Origin: Planctomycetota bacterium
GTDB taxonomy: Bacteria > Planctomycetota > UBA1135 > GCA-002686595
Assembly (NCBI GenBank): GCA_029259675.1
Contig: JAJDES010000491.1
Coordinates: forward strand, 1-6,194
DNA: 6,194 nt
Direction: 5' to 3'
Shown piece by piece: positions 1-6,193 of the stretch (the stretch's first letter is position 1; every line of letters starts with the position of its first letter). A program made the translations under genes and the position numbers. A model generated the notes under the pieces. It had not been told where the DNA came from. It saw nothing but the letters and a program-made list of their open reading frames with translations, and made no database searches.

Positions 1-2139
1 GTCTACGCCATGGGCGCCATGCTTTACAACTTGCTGGCTGGTGCGATGCCCTACCACCGTCCGGGGGCACGCCTTTCACCACACGCCATACTGGCTCAAG
101 TCCTGCAAGGCCCGCCCAGCCCCCTGGCGCAAAGCGCGCCCGAAGCGCCGCCCGAATTGGTGGCCATTTGCGAAAAGGCCATGGCGCGCTCTATCGATCA
201 GCGCTACCCCGACATGGGCAGCATGGCGGCGGATCTGCGTTCCTACGTGGAGGGTCGCGTCGTTCGCGCCTATGAATCGGGAGCATTCGCCCGCGCGCGC
301 AAGTGGATCGGGCGCAATCGCGCGCTGGCCTCCAGTGCGGCGCTGATCTTGCTGCTCTCCTTACTTGCTAGTGGAACTTTCTCGGTGGTCCTGGCGAAAA
401 AGAACAAGGACTTGCAGAGCGCCAATGCAAGCGCTCTTGCCAATGAACAAAACGCGCTAGAGCACGCACGGGAAGCTTGGCTGGAAACCCAACGAGCCGA
501 TGAATTGGCACTCGCCTCCGCGTTTGAGCGGGAGCGGGTATTGGGCCTGTCCGATGCCAAACGCCTGCAAAGTTTGCTCCATAGCGCGGAACCATTGTGG
601 CCCCCAAGTCCAAGCAAAATCACGGCCATCGAAACATGGTTGCATCAAGCCGCGCGCCTCGGAGAGCGACTCGCTGTCCACCGCAGCAACCTGGAGGAAT
701 TGCGCATGCATGCGCGGCCTTGGAGTGCAGAGGAGCGAGCCCAGGATCTCGCCGAGCGAGACGCCGAACGGCAACTGGAACTCTACGTCTGGAATATCCA
801 CCGCACTTTGCTCGAATCCAACATTCCGGACAAAGTGGACGCACACATGATCATGATGCGCCGCGAAGGCCAATCGCCACAGGAACAATTGCAGCGAGTC
901 ATAGCCAAAATCGCGCAATTGGAAGCGGAATCCGCTGACCCCGAGGCCTATTTGTCGCGCGCCAGTTGGAGCTTCGAAACCACGGAAAACGCGTGGTATC
1001 ACGAACAGTTGAGCAATTTGGTTAGCGGCTTGGAATACGAGCTGATGCTTCCTCGTGAAGGCAAACTCGAAGAAGTTCAGCGCTTGCTCAATTTCACAAT
1101 CGCGCTTGACGAGCGATCTCGAACCAGCCCGGAAGCACAGGAGCGATGGCGCACAGCCATTGCCGCAATCGCCGAATCCACGCATTACTCCCGCGACGAT
1201 TCCCGTCCACTGGTATTGACGCCCCAGGAGGGATTGTTGCCCTTGGGACCCGACCCCGGGAGTGGGCTTTGGGAATTTGCACACTTGCCCACTGGTCTCG
1301 CGCCCGTGCGCGACCCGGAAACAGGACGGCTGGAGATGAATCGTGAATGCGGATTGGTACTGGTGCTGATCCCGCGCGGAACTTTTCTCGTGGGCTGTCA
1401 GTCCAACAGTCCACGGCAGCCGAATTACGACCCCATGGTCGATACAAACTCGTATCCCGTACAAAAGGTCTCCCTCGCTGAATACTTCATTTCAAAGTTC
1501 GAAATGACGCAGTTTCAGTGGCTGCGGGTTACCCACATGAATCCAAGCAATTATCAAGCTGGAAACGATTCGCTGAATCGCACTCGCATCACCGGCAGCC
1601 ACCCGGTGGAAATGGTGTCTTGGAATGACGCCACGGGCCTGGCCCGGCGCACGGGCCTAGAATTGCCCACCGAAGCGCAGTGGGAACGGGCCTGCCGAGC
1701 GGGAACGGATTGGCGCTGGTCCAGCGGAGACAGCGTCGAAAGCCTGCGCTATAGCGCAAATTTGGCCGATTCGGGCACGCGCGCCTTCATGCTGGAAATC
1801 GATCCACGCTGGGAATTCGACACAGAACTCGATGACGGCTTTTACACCACAAGTCCCGTCGGCACCTTTGAGCCGAACGGCTTTGGTCTACACGACATGC
1901 ACGGCAATGTGGCCGAGTGGTGCCGCGACCGGCATTTTCGCTACGCCGATTCAAAGACGCGGGCGGGCGACGGGCTGCGCGAGGGGGAATTCGCCAACGC
2001 CGGTGAAGACCGGATTTATCGCGGCGGCAGCTTCTTCTACCGTGCCGACAGTGCAAAGTCCGCGCGTCGCAATTGGGCCGGCCCCAGCAACTCGGAGCAG
2101 ACCATCGGCTTGCGCCCTGCGCGTGCCGTCAAAAAATAA
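1..2139 (+). CDS. Ser/Thr protein kinase with C-terminal FGE-sulfatase (SUMF1-like) domain, 5' partial
   Basis: This reading frame is open from base 1 and ends at TAA 2137-2139. The gene starts upstream, so the in-frame ATG at 10 is internal. Residues are counted from the codon at base 1. Residues 1-85 are the end of a Hanks-type kinase: VYAMGAMLYNLLAG matches subdomain IX, and PPELVAICEKAMARS..QRYPDM matches subdomain XI. The ATP loop and catalytic HRD/DFG motifs would lie before the window. Residues 109-132 form one membrane helix (ALILLLSLLASGTF). Residues about 135-440 are charged, mostly helical and partly coiled-coil-like, with no recognised domain. Residues about 452-709 are an FGE-sulfatase domain, shown by LVLIPRGTF, HPVEMVSWNDA, LPTEAQWERACRAGT, GFGLHDMHGNVAEWC and YRGGSF. 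By eye the two active-site cysteines of true FGE are Tyr680 and Ala685 here, so formylglycine-generating activity is unlikely. The likely role is membrane signalling, with kinase and FGE-like domains on opposite sides of the membrane. The domain calls are firm; ligand and targets are unknown. Confidence 0.93.
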   Translation, partial: VYAMGAMLYNLLAGAMPYHRPGARLSPHAILAQVLQGPPSPLAQSAPEAPPELVAICEKAMARSIDQRYPDMGSMAADLRSYVEGRVVRAYESGAFARARKWIGRNRALASSAALILLLSLLASGTFSVVLAKKNKDLQSANASALANEQNALEHAREAWLETQRADELALASAFERERVLGLSDAKRLQSLLHSAEPLWPPSPSKITAIETWLHQAARLGERLAVHRSNLEELRMHARPWSAEERAQDLAERDAERQLELYVWNIHRTLLESNIPDKVDAHMIMMRREGQSPQEQLQRVIAKIAQLEAESADPEAYLSRASWSFETTENAWYHEQLSNLVSGLEYELMLPREGKLEEVQRLLNFTIALDERSRTSPEAQERWRTAIAAIAESTHYSRDDSRPLVLTPQEGLLPLGPDPGSGLWEFAHLPTGLAPVRDPETGRLEMNRECGLVLVLIPRGTFLVGCQSNSPRQPNYDPMVDTNSYPVQKVSLAEYFISKFEMTQFQWLRVTHMNPSNYQAGNDSLNRTRITGSHPVEMVSWNDATGLARRTGLELPTEAQWERACRAGTDWRWSSGDSVESLRYSANLADSGTRAFMLEIDPRWEFDTELDDGFYTTSPVGTFEPNGFGLHDMHGNVAEWCRDRHFRYADSKTRAGDGLREGEFANAGEDRIYRGGSFFYRADSAKSARRNWAGPSNSEQTIGLRPARAVKK

Positions 2140-2230
2140 ACAGCTCTAGTAATTGGCTCTACACAACAACTCTCGAATCCATCAAAGTTCATCAAGACAA
2201 TCGGCCCTGTCACCCCGAACCCAAATGACA

Positions 2231-2249
2231 CGGCTGGCCAAACCGGCCG
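2231..2249 (+). terminator. GC-rich hairpin downstream of the kinase gene, weak terminator candidate
   Basis: CGGCTGG and CCGGCCG pair as seven base pairs (one G-T wobble) around the loop CCAAA. The hairpin starts about 90 nt after the kinase stop codon. No T-run follows (the next bases are ATCCGGCGGG), so it does not have the full form of an intrinsic terminator. It could instead stabilise the 3' end of the mRNA or be chance in GC-rich DNA. Confidence 0.22.
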
Positions 2250-2290
2250 ATCCGGCGGGCATGATTTCATTTCAAGCCTACTCTTTGCAT

Positions 2291-2500
2291 CTATACAAAG
2301 CGGATCCGAACGTGGGACGATCTGCATCCGACCGGACCATGAGTTCGCTGCGCCGCAAGAGAGATACTTCCGACCAAGTTTTGGGCGAACAAGCTCCAAG
2401 GCTCACTACAGACTCGCCTTCCCAACCAGTCGGTTTCGGCCAAGCCGTTGAAGGCCAAGGGGCTTTCACAATTGGGACAGGCGCATTTCCTCCGGACCAC
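2291..2500 (-). pseudogene. Possible zinc-ribbon protein remnant or small unannotated ORF
   Basis: A 69-codon minus-strand frame beginning at GTG 2500 reads KCACPNCESPLAF near its start, followed by LGRRVC. This resembles the first half of the short zinc ribbons common in planctomycete proteins (CPxC, about 15-20 residues, GRRV or GRKV, then CPxCG). The second CxxC knuckle is missing in this frame. Another minus-strand frame, from 2399 leftwards, reads PKLGRKYLSCGAAN, which resembles the second half of such a ribbon, and a TGA at 2405-2403 separates it from upstream sequence. The two halves therefore sit in different frames, as expected of a decayed or frameshifted gene. No good ribosome binding site precedes GTG 2500. 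Chance resemblance is a real alternative. Confidence 0.2.
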
Positions 2501-2576
2501 ATTTCCAGAGACTCTGTATCCTCGATCGCTAGAGGGGGGGCCCGCATTCCTTGCCGTGTGGGAGCCTCAATTTTCA

Positions 2577-2594
2577 GTCGTGCCACGGCACGAC
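2577..2594. promoter_or_regulatory. Perfect 18-nt inverted repeat ahead of the EF-hand gene (operator or mRNA hairpin)
   Basis: GTCGTGCC and GGCACGAC are exact reverse complements separated by AC, giving 8 bp as DNA dyad symmetry, or a 7-bp RNA stem with the loop CACG. The repeat ends 13 nt before the GAGGAGG ribosome binding site and 26 nt before the start codon. It could be a repressor operator or a 5'-UTR hairpin affecting translation. No T-run follows, so a terminator is unlikely. The symmetry is seen directly; the function is inferred. Confidence 0.45.
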
Positions 2595-2607
2595 ATTGAC
2601 ATTCCAA

Positions 2608-2614
2608 GAGGAGG
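2608..2614 (+). promoter_or_regulatory. Strong Shine-Dalgarno sequence for the EF-hand gene
   Basis: GAGGAGG lies six nt before the GTG at 2621. It is a near-ideal anti-16S match at good spacing. It fixes the GTG as the start and supports this small frame as a real, translated gene. Confidence 0.8.
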
Positions 2615-2620
2615 CTTTTC

Positions 2621-3082
2621 GTGAACACCGACCAAAGGGCCAAGGGCCCGAACTGCATCTGCACCCGCTTTCCGTTCCTGACCTCGCTGGTCATCGCCTG
2701 CCTGGCCGGGGCGACCTACGGCTGGACAAATCCGACGCTGCGCCTCTTCGAGCGCGCCACAGCTCCCTTGACGGTGATCGAAAAGAATGGGCAAGACATC
2801 AATGGCGACGGAATTGCCACGACTGAGGAAGGCAGTTTCGATTTGGACGGTGACGGGCTCTTCACCATTGTTGAAGCGCGCAATCTCGGTTTGGAGCGCT
2901 TCATCAATTGGGAGTTCACCGGCGAAGTGCCGCAGGACAACACCCCGACCATTGAAATCCCCAACGCCTGCTGCGTCACAGTCATCCCCAATCCCATTCG
3001 CCCCATCAAGGCGTGCATGCTCAACCCGCCCATGCCCAATGTGTCTTGCTTGATCACCGGGCTTAAGTGCAAGACGATCTAA
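2621..3082 (+). CDS. Small exported or membrane-anchored EF-hand protein with cysteine-rich C-terminus
   Basis: This is a 153-residue protein with a GTG start backed by a strong GAGGAGG site. A hydrophobic segment at residues 17-34, after Arg16, is an export signal or anchor. V-I-A-Cys27 fits a loose lipobox, so it could be a lipoprotein. Two textbook 12-residue EF-hand loops follow: DINGDGIATTEE (59-70) and DLDGDGLFTIVE (74-85). Acidic or polar ligands sit at positions 1, 3 and 5, Gly at 6 and Glu at 12, so calcium binding outside the cytoplasm is likely. The tail is proline-rich with cysteines at 117, 118, 132, 143 and 150, probably disulfide-bonded or metal-binding after export. I do not recognise a named family. 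The MauE/DoxX-like gene follows directly, within 17 nt or overlapping by 16 nt, so the two are probably co-transcribed. The precise role is unknown. Confidence 0.85.
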   Translation: MNTDQRAKGPNCICTRFPFLTSLVIACLAGATYGWTNPTLRLFERATAPLTVIEKNGQDINGDGIATTEEGSFDLDGDGLFTIVEARNLGLERFINWEFTGEVPQDNTPTIEIPNACCVTVIPNPIRPIKACMLNPPMPNVSCLITGLKCKTI

Positions 3083-3099
3083 ATTCCGCGCAGGACGCC

Positions 3100-3576
3100 A
3101 TGGGCACGCATTCCGAGCTCGGTCCGAATCGCAGTTGGAAAGCGCGTATGGGTTGGAATGCCCTGCGACTCGGCCTGGGACTCTTTTTCCTCATCGCAGC
3201 CGGCTACAAGCTCAGCCACCAAGCTGATTTCTGGGGATCCGTGCGCGAGCTGTGGCCCCTGCACACCCTGCCCGTGTTCATGCGCCTTGCGCTAATCGGA
3301 ATGGTGATCGCACTCGAATTCCTTTGCGGGGGCGCGCTGTTGCTGGGGCGCGGCACGCGTCAAGGCGCACTTCTCGCTCTGTGCCTATTGCTGCTTTTCA
3401 CCGTTTTGGTCGGGCCTCAGTTTCGGAGCTGCGCCTGCACACTCAAACTGCGCTACTTCGTACCTGAGTCCCTGGTGGGCTTTTTAGTGCGCAATACTGT
3501 GTTGAGTCTTGCCGCCCTGGCCCTGTGGCTTAGGTATCGCAGGCCCCCCGCCGCACACTCCCCCGCCGCGCTGTAG
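3100..3576 (+). CDS. MauE/DoxX-like four-helix membrane protein
   Basis: This is a 158-residue integral membrane protein with four predicted helices at about residues 20-37, 59-83, 88-106 and 124-145. The pattern (first helix ending GYKLSHQADFW, helix 2 with a Glu, then SCAC and a later VRN) matches the MauE branch of the DoxX-like superfamily, where CGCFG and a downstream Arg are typical. Here the motif is Cys111-x-Cys113. MauE is needed for methylamine dehydrogenase maturation and is associated with disulfide chemistry; many MauE homologues lie outside methylamine operons, as here. The ATG at 3100 is chosen because AGGA (3092-3095) precedes it and it lies 17 nt after the upstream stop. GTG 3067 would give 169 residues with a 16-nt overlap, and ATG 3148 would give 142 residues. 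No mauA, mauB or mauD is visible, so a mau symbol is not justified. Confidence 0.85.
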   Translation: MGTHSELGPNRSWKARMGWNALRLGLGLFFLIAAGYKLSHQADFWGSVRELWPLHTLPVFMRLALIGMVIALEFLCGGALLLGRGTRQGALLALCLLLLFTVLVGPQFRSCACTLKLRYFVPESLVGFLVRNTVLSLAALALWLRYRRPPAAHSPAAL

Positions 3577-3625
3577 CCGGGCAGTCAATAGCAATCGGCG
3601 GTAGCCTCATTAGTCGCTCAAATTA

Positions 3626-3656
3626 GCGCGAAGCCCGTGCGTCGCCGGTTTCGCGT
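3626..3656 (-). terminator. Stem-loop in the convergent spacer, candidate terminator for fumC
   Basis: Bases 3626-3635 pair with 3647-3656 over ten base pairs (two G-T wobbles on the plus strand) around an 11-nt loop; CGCGAA and TTCGCG form the core. Read on the minus strand, the stem lies about 27 nt past the fumC stop and is followed by the moderately T-rich TAATTTG. It therefore suits the leftward unit better than the rightward one, where CCTGGC follows. The U-tract is weak, so this is tentative. Confidence 0.38.
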
Positions 3657-3675
3657 CCTGGCACGTCTAGGCCGA

Positions 3676-3696
3676 CGCGGGTCTAAAGTGCCCGCG
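3676..3696. repeat. GC hairpin overlapping the fumC stop codon
   Basis: CGCGGG (3676-3681) and CCCGCG (3691-3696) are exact reverse complements with a nine-nt loop that contains the fumC stop codon (TAG on the minus strand, 3685-3683). There is no T-run on either side. It may help stabilise the mRNA end or act in Rho-dependent termination, or be chance in GC-rich sequence. Confidence 0.3.
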
Positions 3697-5086
3697 GACC
3701 AACCATGTCGGCCGGAACCACGGCGGCGTCAAATTCTTCGCCGCCCATGAAGCCCAGCGCGATGACGGCTTCGCGCAGGGTCGTGTTTTGCTTGTAAGCA
3801 TGTTTGGCGACCTTGGCTGCGTTGTCGTAGCCGATATGCCGGTTCAAAGCCGTCACGAGCATCAGCGATCCCCGCATGAGGCTTTCAACTCGATCCGCGG
3901 CCAATTCCAAGCCATCGATGCAGTTCTCACGGAAGGAATCGCAGGCGTCGGACAGGAGCGCCGCGCTGCCCAGCACATTGTGAATGATCACCGGCTTGTA
4001 AACGTTCAACTCGAAATTGCCCTGGGAGCCGGCGAAGCCCACTGCCGCATCGTTGCCCATGACCTGCGCGCAGACCATGGTCAAGGCTTCGCATTGTGTC
4101 GGATTGACTTTGCCCGGCATGATCGAGCTACCCGGTTCGTTTTCCGGTAAACGGAATTCCCCCAGCCCGCAGCGCGGCCCCGAACCGAGCCAGCGAATGT
4201 CATTGGCGATTTTCATCAACGCGACGGCCGCCGTGCGCATGCAACTATGCAATTGAACCAGGGCGTCGTGGCCGGCGAGGGCCGAGAACTTGTTGGGCGC
4301 CGTAACAAAGGGCAAGCCCGTCAGCTCGGCAATCTTGGCAGCGGATAGTTCCGCGTAGTCGGGGTGCGTATTCAATCCCGTTCCAACCGCAGTGCCGCCC
4401 AGGGCCAGCTCGTACACCGCAATCAACCCCGCCTCTAGCCCGCGGCATGCATCGCGCAGCTGTTGAACATAACCGGAGAATTCCTGCCCGACGGTCAGAG
4501 GCGTCGCATCTTGCAAGTGCGTGCGCCCGATCTTCACGACGTCTTTCCACTCGGCGGATTTTTTGGCCAGGGCTTGCTCCAGGGCGGAAATGGACACCAG
4601 CAAGCGGTCCTTGGTGATTTCGGCCGCCGCGATGTGCATCGCCGTCGGAAAGGAATCATTGGACGATTGGGAACGATTGACGTGATCGTTGGGATGGATC
4701 GGCGACTTGGAACCCATCTCACCGCCAAGCAATTGAATCGCGCGATTCGAAATCACTTCGTTCGTGTTCATGTTGGATTGGGTGCCCGATCCGGTTTGCC
4801 ACACAACCAAGGGGAACTGAGAGTCCCATTTGCCCTCGATGACTTCGTCCGCAGCTTGCAAGAGAGCCTTGCGCGCGGGCTCCTCGAGCATGTCGAGCTC
4901 GCCCAACTCAATGTTGGCCATGGCCGCACACTTCTTCGTCACCCCCAACGCACGAATCATCTCGCGCGGAAAGGTATGTCCGCCGATTTTGAAGTTTTGG
5001 CGTGAGCGCTGGGTTTGCGCCCCCCAAAGAGCTTCGCTGGGAACTTCGATCGGGCCAAAGGAGTCGGTTTCAGTGCGGGTGCTCAT
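3683..5086 (-). CDS. fumC: Fumarate hydratase class II (fumarase C)
   Basis: This enzyme reversibly hydrates fumarate to L-malate in the TCA cycle. It is iron-independent and forms a cytoplasmic homotetramer. The chosen start gives 467 residues, the same length as E. coli FumC, beginning MSTRTETDSFGPIEVP. Conserved elements in order are GSGTQSNMNTNEVISNRA (residues 99-116), HPNDHVNRSQSSND (131-144), GRTHLQDATPLTVGQ (187-201) with probable catalytic base His190, and the superfamily signature GSSIMPGKVN (319-328) with catalytic Ser320. The residue numbers map well to E. coli His188 and Ser318. Aspartase and argininosuccinate lyase share the signature, but overall sequence and length favour fumarase. 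Start choice: ATG 5086 fits the family but has a weak ribosome binding site. TTG 5116, four nt after GAGGG, would add ten residues, and TTG 5134 would add 16. The gene lies downstream of mdh on the same strand and is probably co-transcribed with it. Confidence 0.96.
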   Translation of the reverse strand: MSTRTETDSFGPIEVPSEALWGAQTQRSRQNFKIGGHTFPREMIRALGVTKKCAAMANIELGELDMLEEPARKALLQAADEVIEGKWDSQFPLVVWQTGSGTQSNMNTNEVISNRAIQLLGGEMGSKSPIHPNDHVNRSQSSNDSFPTAMHIAAAEITKDRLLVSISALEQALAKKSAEWKDVVKIGRTHLQDATPLTVGQEFSGYVQQLRDACRGLEAGLIAVYELALGGTAVGTGLNTHPDYAELSAAKIAELTGLPFVTAPNKFSALAGHDALVQLHSCMRTAAVALMKIANDIRWLGSGPRCGLGEFRLPENEPGSSIMPGKVNPTQCEALTMVCAQVMGNDAAVGFAGSQGNFELNVYKPVIIHNVLGSAALLSDACDSFRENCIDGLELAADRVESLMRGSLMLVTALNRHIGYDNAAKVAKHAYKQNTTLREAVIALGFMGGEEFDAAVVPADMVGPRAL

Positions 5087-5120
5087 GGCGTGCTTTGTCG
5101 GTCTGGGCGAAGTCAAAGAT

Positions 5121-5125
5121 CCCTC
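5121..5125 (-). promoter_or_regulatory. Shine-Dalgarno-like GAGGG for an alternative TTG start of fumC
   Basis: Minus-strand GAGGG lies four nt before an in-frame TTG (5116-5114) and about 34 nt before the ATG at 5086. It makes the TTG a credible alternative start, giving 477 residues. The homology-based start remains ATG 5086, where no comparable site is seen. Confidence 0.35.
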
Positions 5126-5138
5126 GCCGTTCAAATTG

Positions 5139-5168
5139 GGAGCCGAGTCACGGGCTCCAAAGGGAGCC
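5139..5168 (-). repeat. Alternating small hairpins between mdh and fumC
   Basis: Read on the plus strand, GGAGCC (5139-5144), GGCTCC (5153-5158) and GGAGCC (5163-5168) occur in a row. The middle copy can pair with either neighbour: six base pairs with an 8-nt loop, or six base pairs with a 4-nt loop. Only one can form at a time. On the mdh-fumC transcript this lies about 75 nt after the mdh stop, and AATTTGAA follows the distal hairpin. It could be an attenuator-like or mRNA-processing element, but the stems are short. Confidence 0.35.
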
Positions 5169-5242
5169 GCATTCTACGCCGCGGTGCACGGATACAGCCG
5201 GGCAATTGGTTTCGACGCGCAGCACGGCGCGCCCGTTTGGGT

Positions 5243-6193
5243 TTACAGCAGCGCCAAGTCCCGCAGGGTTTGCAGATCGGCTTCAATCGAACCGGCCGTC
5301 TTTTGCATGGCGATGCGCGCCTCTGTATGCAGGGGCAATTCCACAATTCGCTCGACACCTTCGCGCCCCAAAACGGCCGGAACCCCCATGTACAGGCCAT
5401 CGAATCCGTATTGGCCGTGCAGGGCGCAGGCGCAGGGCAAGAGCCGCTTTTCGTCATTCAGAATCGAACTCGCCATGGCGACGGCCGCCGAAGCGGGTGC
5501 GTAAAACGCACTGCCGGTCTTTAGCAAGCCCACAATCTCCGCGCCGCCGTGACGCGTGCGCTCGGTTAGAGCTTCGATGCGATGGGGCTCCATCAAGTCC
5601 GCTATGCGCACCCCGTTGACCGTGCAGTAGTGCTCCATCGGGACCATCGAATCGCCGTGGGCTCCGAGCACCATCGCATCGACATCTTGAACCGACATCC
5701 CGGTTTCCTCCGCGATGAAGCCGGAGAAGCGCGCCGAGTCCAACACCCCGGCCATGCCCGTCACGCGTTGGCTGGGAAAGCCCAGCTTGGCGCGCATGAG
5801 ATAGACCATCACATCCAAGGGATTGGTCACGACGATGACGTGAGCATCGGGTGAACCGCTCACGATGTACTCGGCCACGGCGCCCATCACTCGCCCGTTG
5901 ACTTCGAGCAAGTCCGAACGGCTCATGCCCGGCTTGCGCGGCCGGCCCGCGGTGACGATGAACAGATCAGAGTCGGCCGTGTCGGCAGGATCATTGGTGC
6001 CCAGGATGCGACCGCCGAAGCCCTCGATCGCCGCCGCTTGATTCAAGTCGAGCGCGATACCCTGGGGCCGCCCCTCGAGGACATCAATCAGCACGACTTC
6101 GGAAGCCAGTTCGCGCTGCAGGGTGCGTTGGGCAGAGGTCATGCCGACATAGCCGGCGCCGACCACGGTGATTTTTCGGGGAGGGATGCTCAT
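5243..6193 (-). CDS. mdh: Malate dehydrogenase, NAD-dependent, LDH-like type
   Basis: This enzyme oxidises L-malate to oxaloacetate with NAD+ in the TCA cycle, in the cytoplasm. The 316 residues match the usual length of the lactate/malate dehydrogenase family. The Rossmann loop VGAGYVG (11-17) is followed by Asp37, the acidic residue that selects NAD over NADP. The mobile-loop motif RKPGMSR (86-92) supplies substrate arginines Arg86 and Arg92. Arg86 sits where lactate dehydrogenases have Gln, which favours malate. TNPLD (123-127), LDSAR (151-155, with Asp152 and Arg155) and GAHGDSMVP with catalytic His179 complete the active site. The ATG at 6193 begins a normal family N-terminus, but only one base upstream is visible, so promoter, ribosome binding site and any earlier start cannot be judged. 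fumC follows after 156 nt on the same strand, indicating a TCA-cycle operon. Confidence 0.95.
   Translation of the reverse strand: MSIPPRKITVVGAGYVGMTSAQRTLQRELASEVVLIDVLEGRPQGIALDLNQAAAIEGFGGRILGTNDPADTADSDLFIVTAGRPRKPGMSRSDLLEVNGRVMGAVAEYIVSGSPDAHVIVVTNPLDVMVYLMRAKLGFPSQRVTGMAGVLDSARFSGFIAEETGMSVQDVDAMVLGAHGDSMVPMEHYCTVNGVRIADLMEPHRIEALTERTRHGGAEIVGLLKTGSAFYAPASAAVAMASSILNDEKRLLPCACALHGQYGFDGLYMGVPAVLGREGVERIVELPLHTEARIAMQKTAGSIEADLQTLRDLALL

Larger units (their letters stand above)
2140..2620. other. 481-nt non-coding spacer between the kinase gene and the EF-hand gene
   Basis: No ORF here has convincing coding character. A plus-strand TTG-started frame (2153-2599) has an unstructured Ser/Arg/Pro-rich translation and no visible ribosome binding site. 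A minus-strand frame (2278-2694) is also featureless and runs into the next gene. The spacer holds a hairpin at 2231-2249, a zinc-ribbon-like minus-strand stretch within 2291-2500, a run of seven G at 2534-2540, and a perfect inverted repeat at 2577-2594. I found no convincing sigma-70 promoter. TATACA at 2292-2297 has only a poor -35 partner. I saw no tRNA, rRNA or known riboswitch pattern. The promoter of the downstream pair probably lies here. Confidence 0.6.

Noticed and set aside
457..1464. Long minus-strand open frame (335 codons) opposite the kinase gene
   Set aside because: It is entirely antisense to a gene with clear domains; its translation is rich in Cys, Phe, Gln and His with no recognisable motif, as expected for a shadow frame in GC-rich DNA.
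2283..2300. Short inverted repeat CTTTG...CAAAG with TATACA between
   Set aside because: The stem is only five base pairs and the possible -10 element lacks an acceptable -35 partner, so neither an operator nor a promoter can be supported.
2153..2599. Plus-strand frame of 148 codons in the spacer
   Set aside because: It starts at TTG with no ribosome binding site, and the translation is disordered and matches no family I recognise. It also runs through the inverted repeat and stops just before the next gene.
2278..2694. Minus-strand frame of 138 codons overlapping the start of the EF-hand gene
   Set aside because: It is antisense to a well-supported start with a strong Shine-Dalgarno site, and the translation has no motif.
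4463..5619. Several overlapping plus-strand frames opposite fumC and mdh
   Set aside because: They are shadows of two strongly conserved enzymes, and their Arg/Pro/Ala-rich translations have no domain signature.
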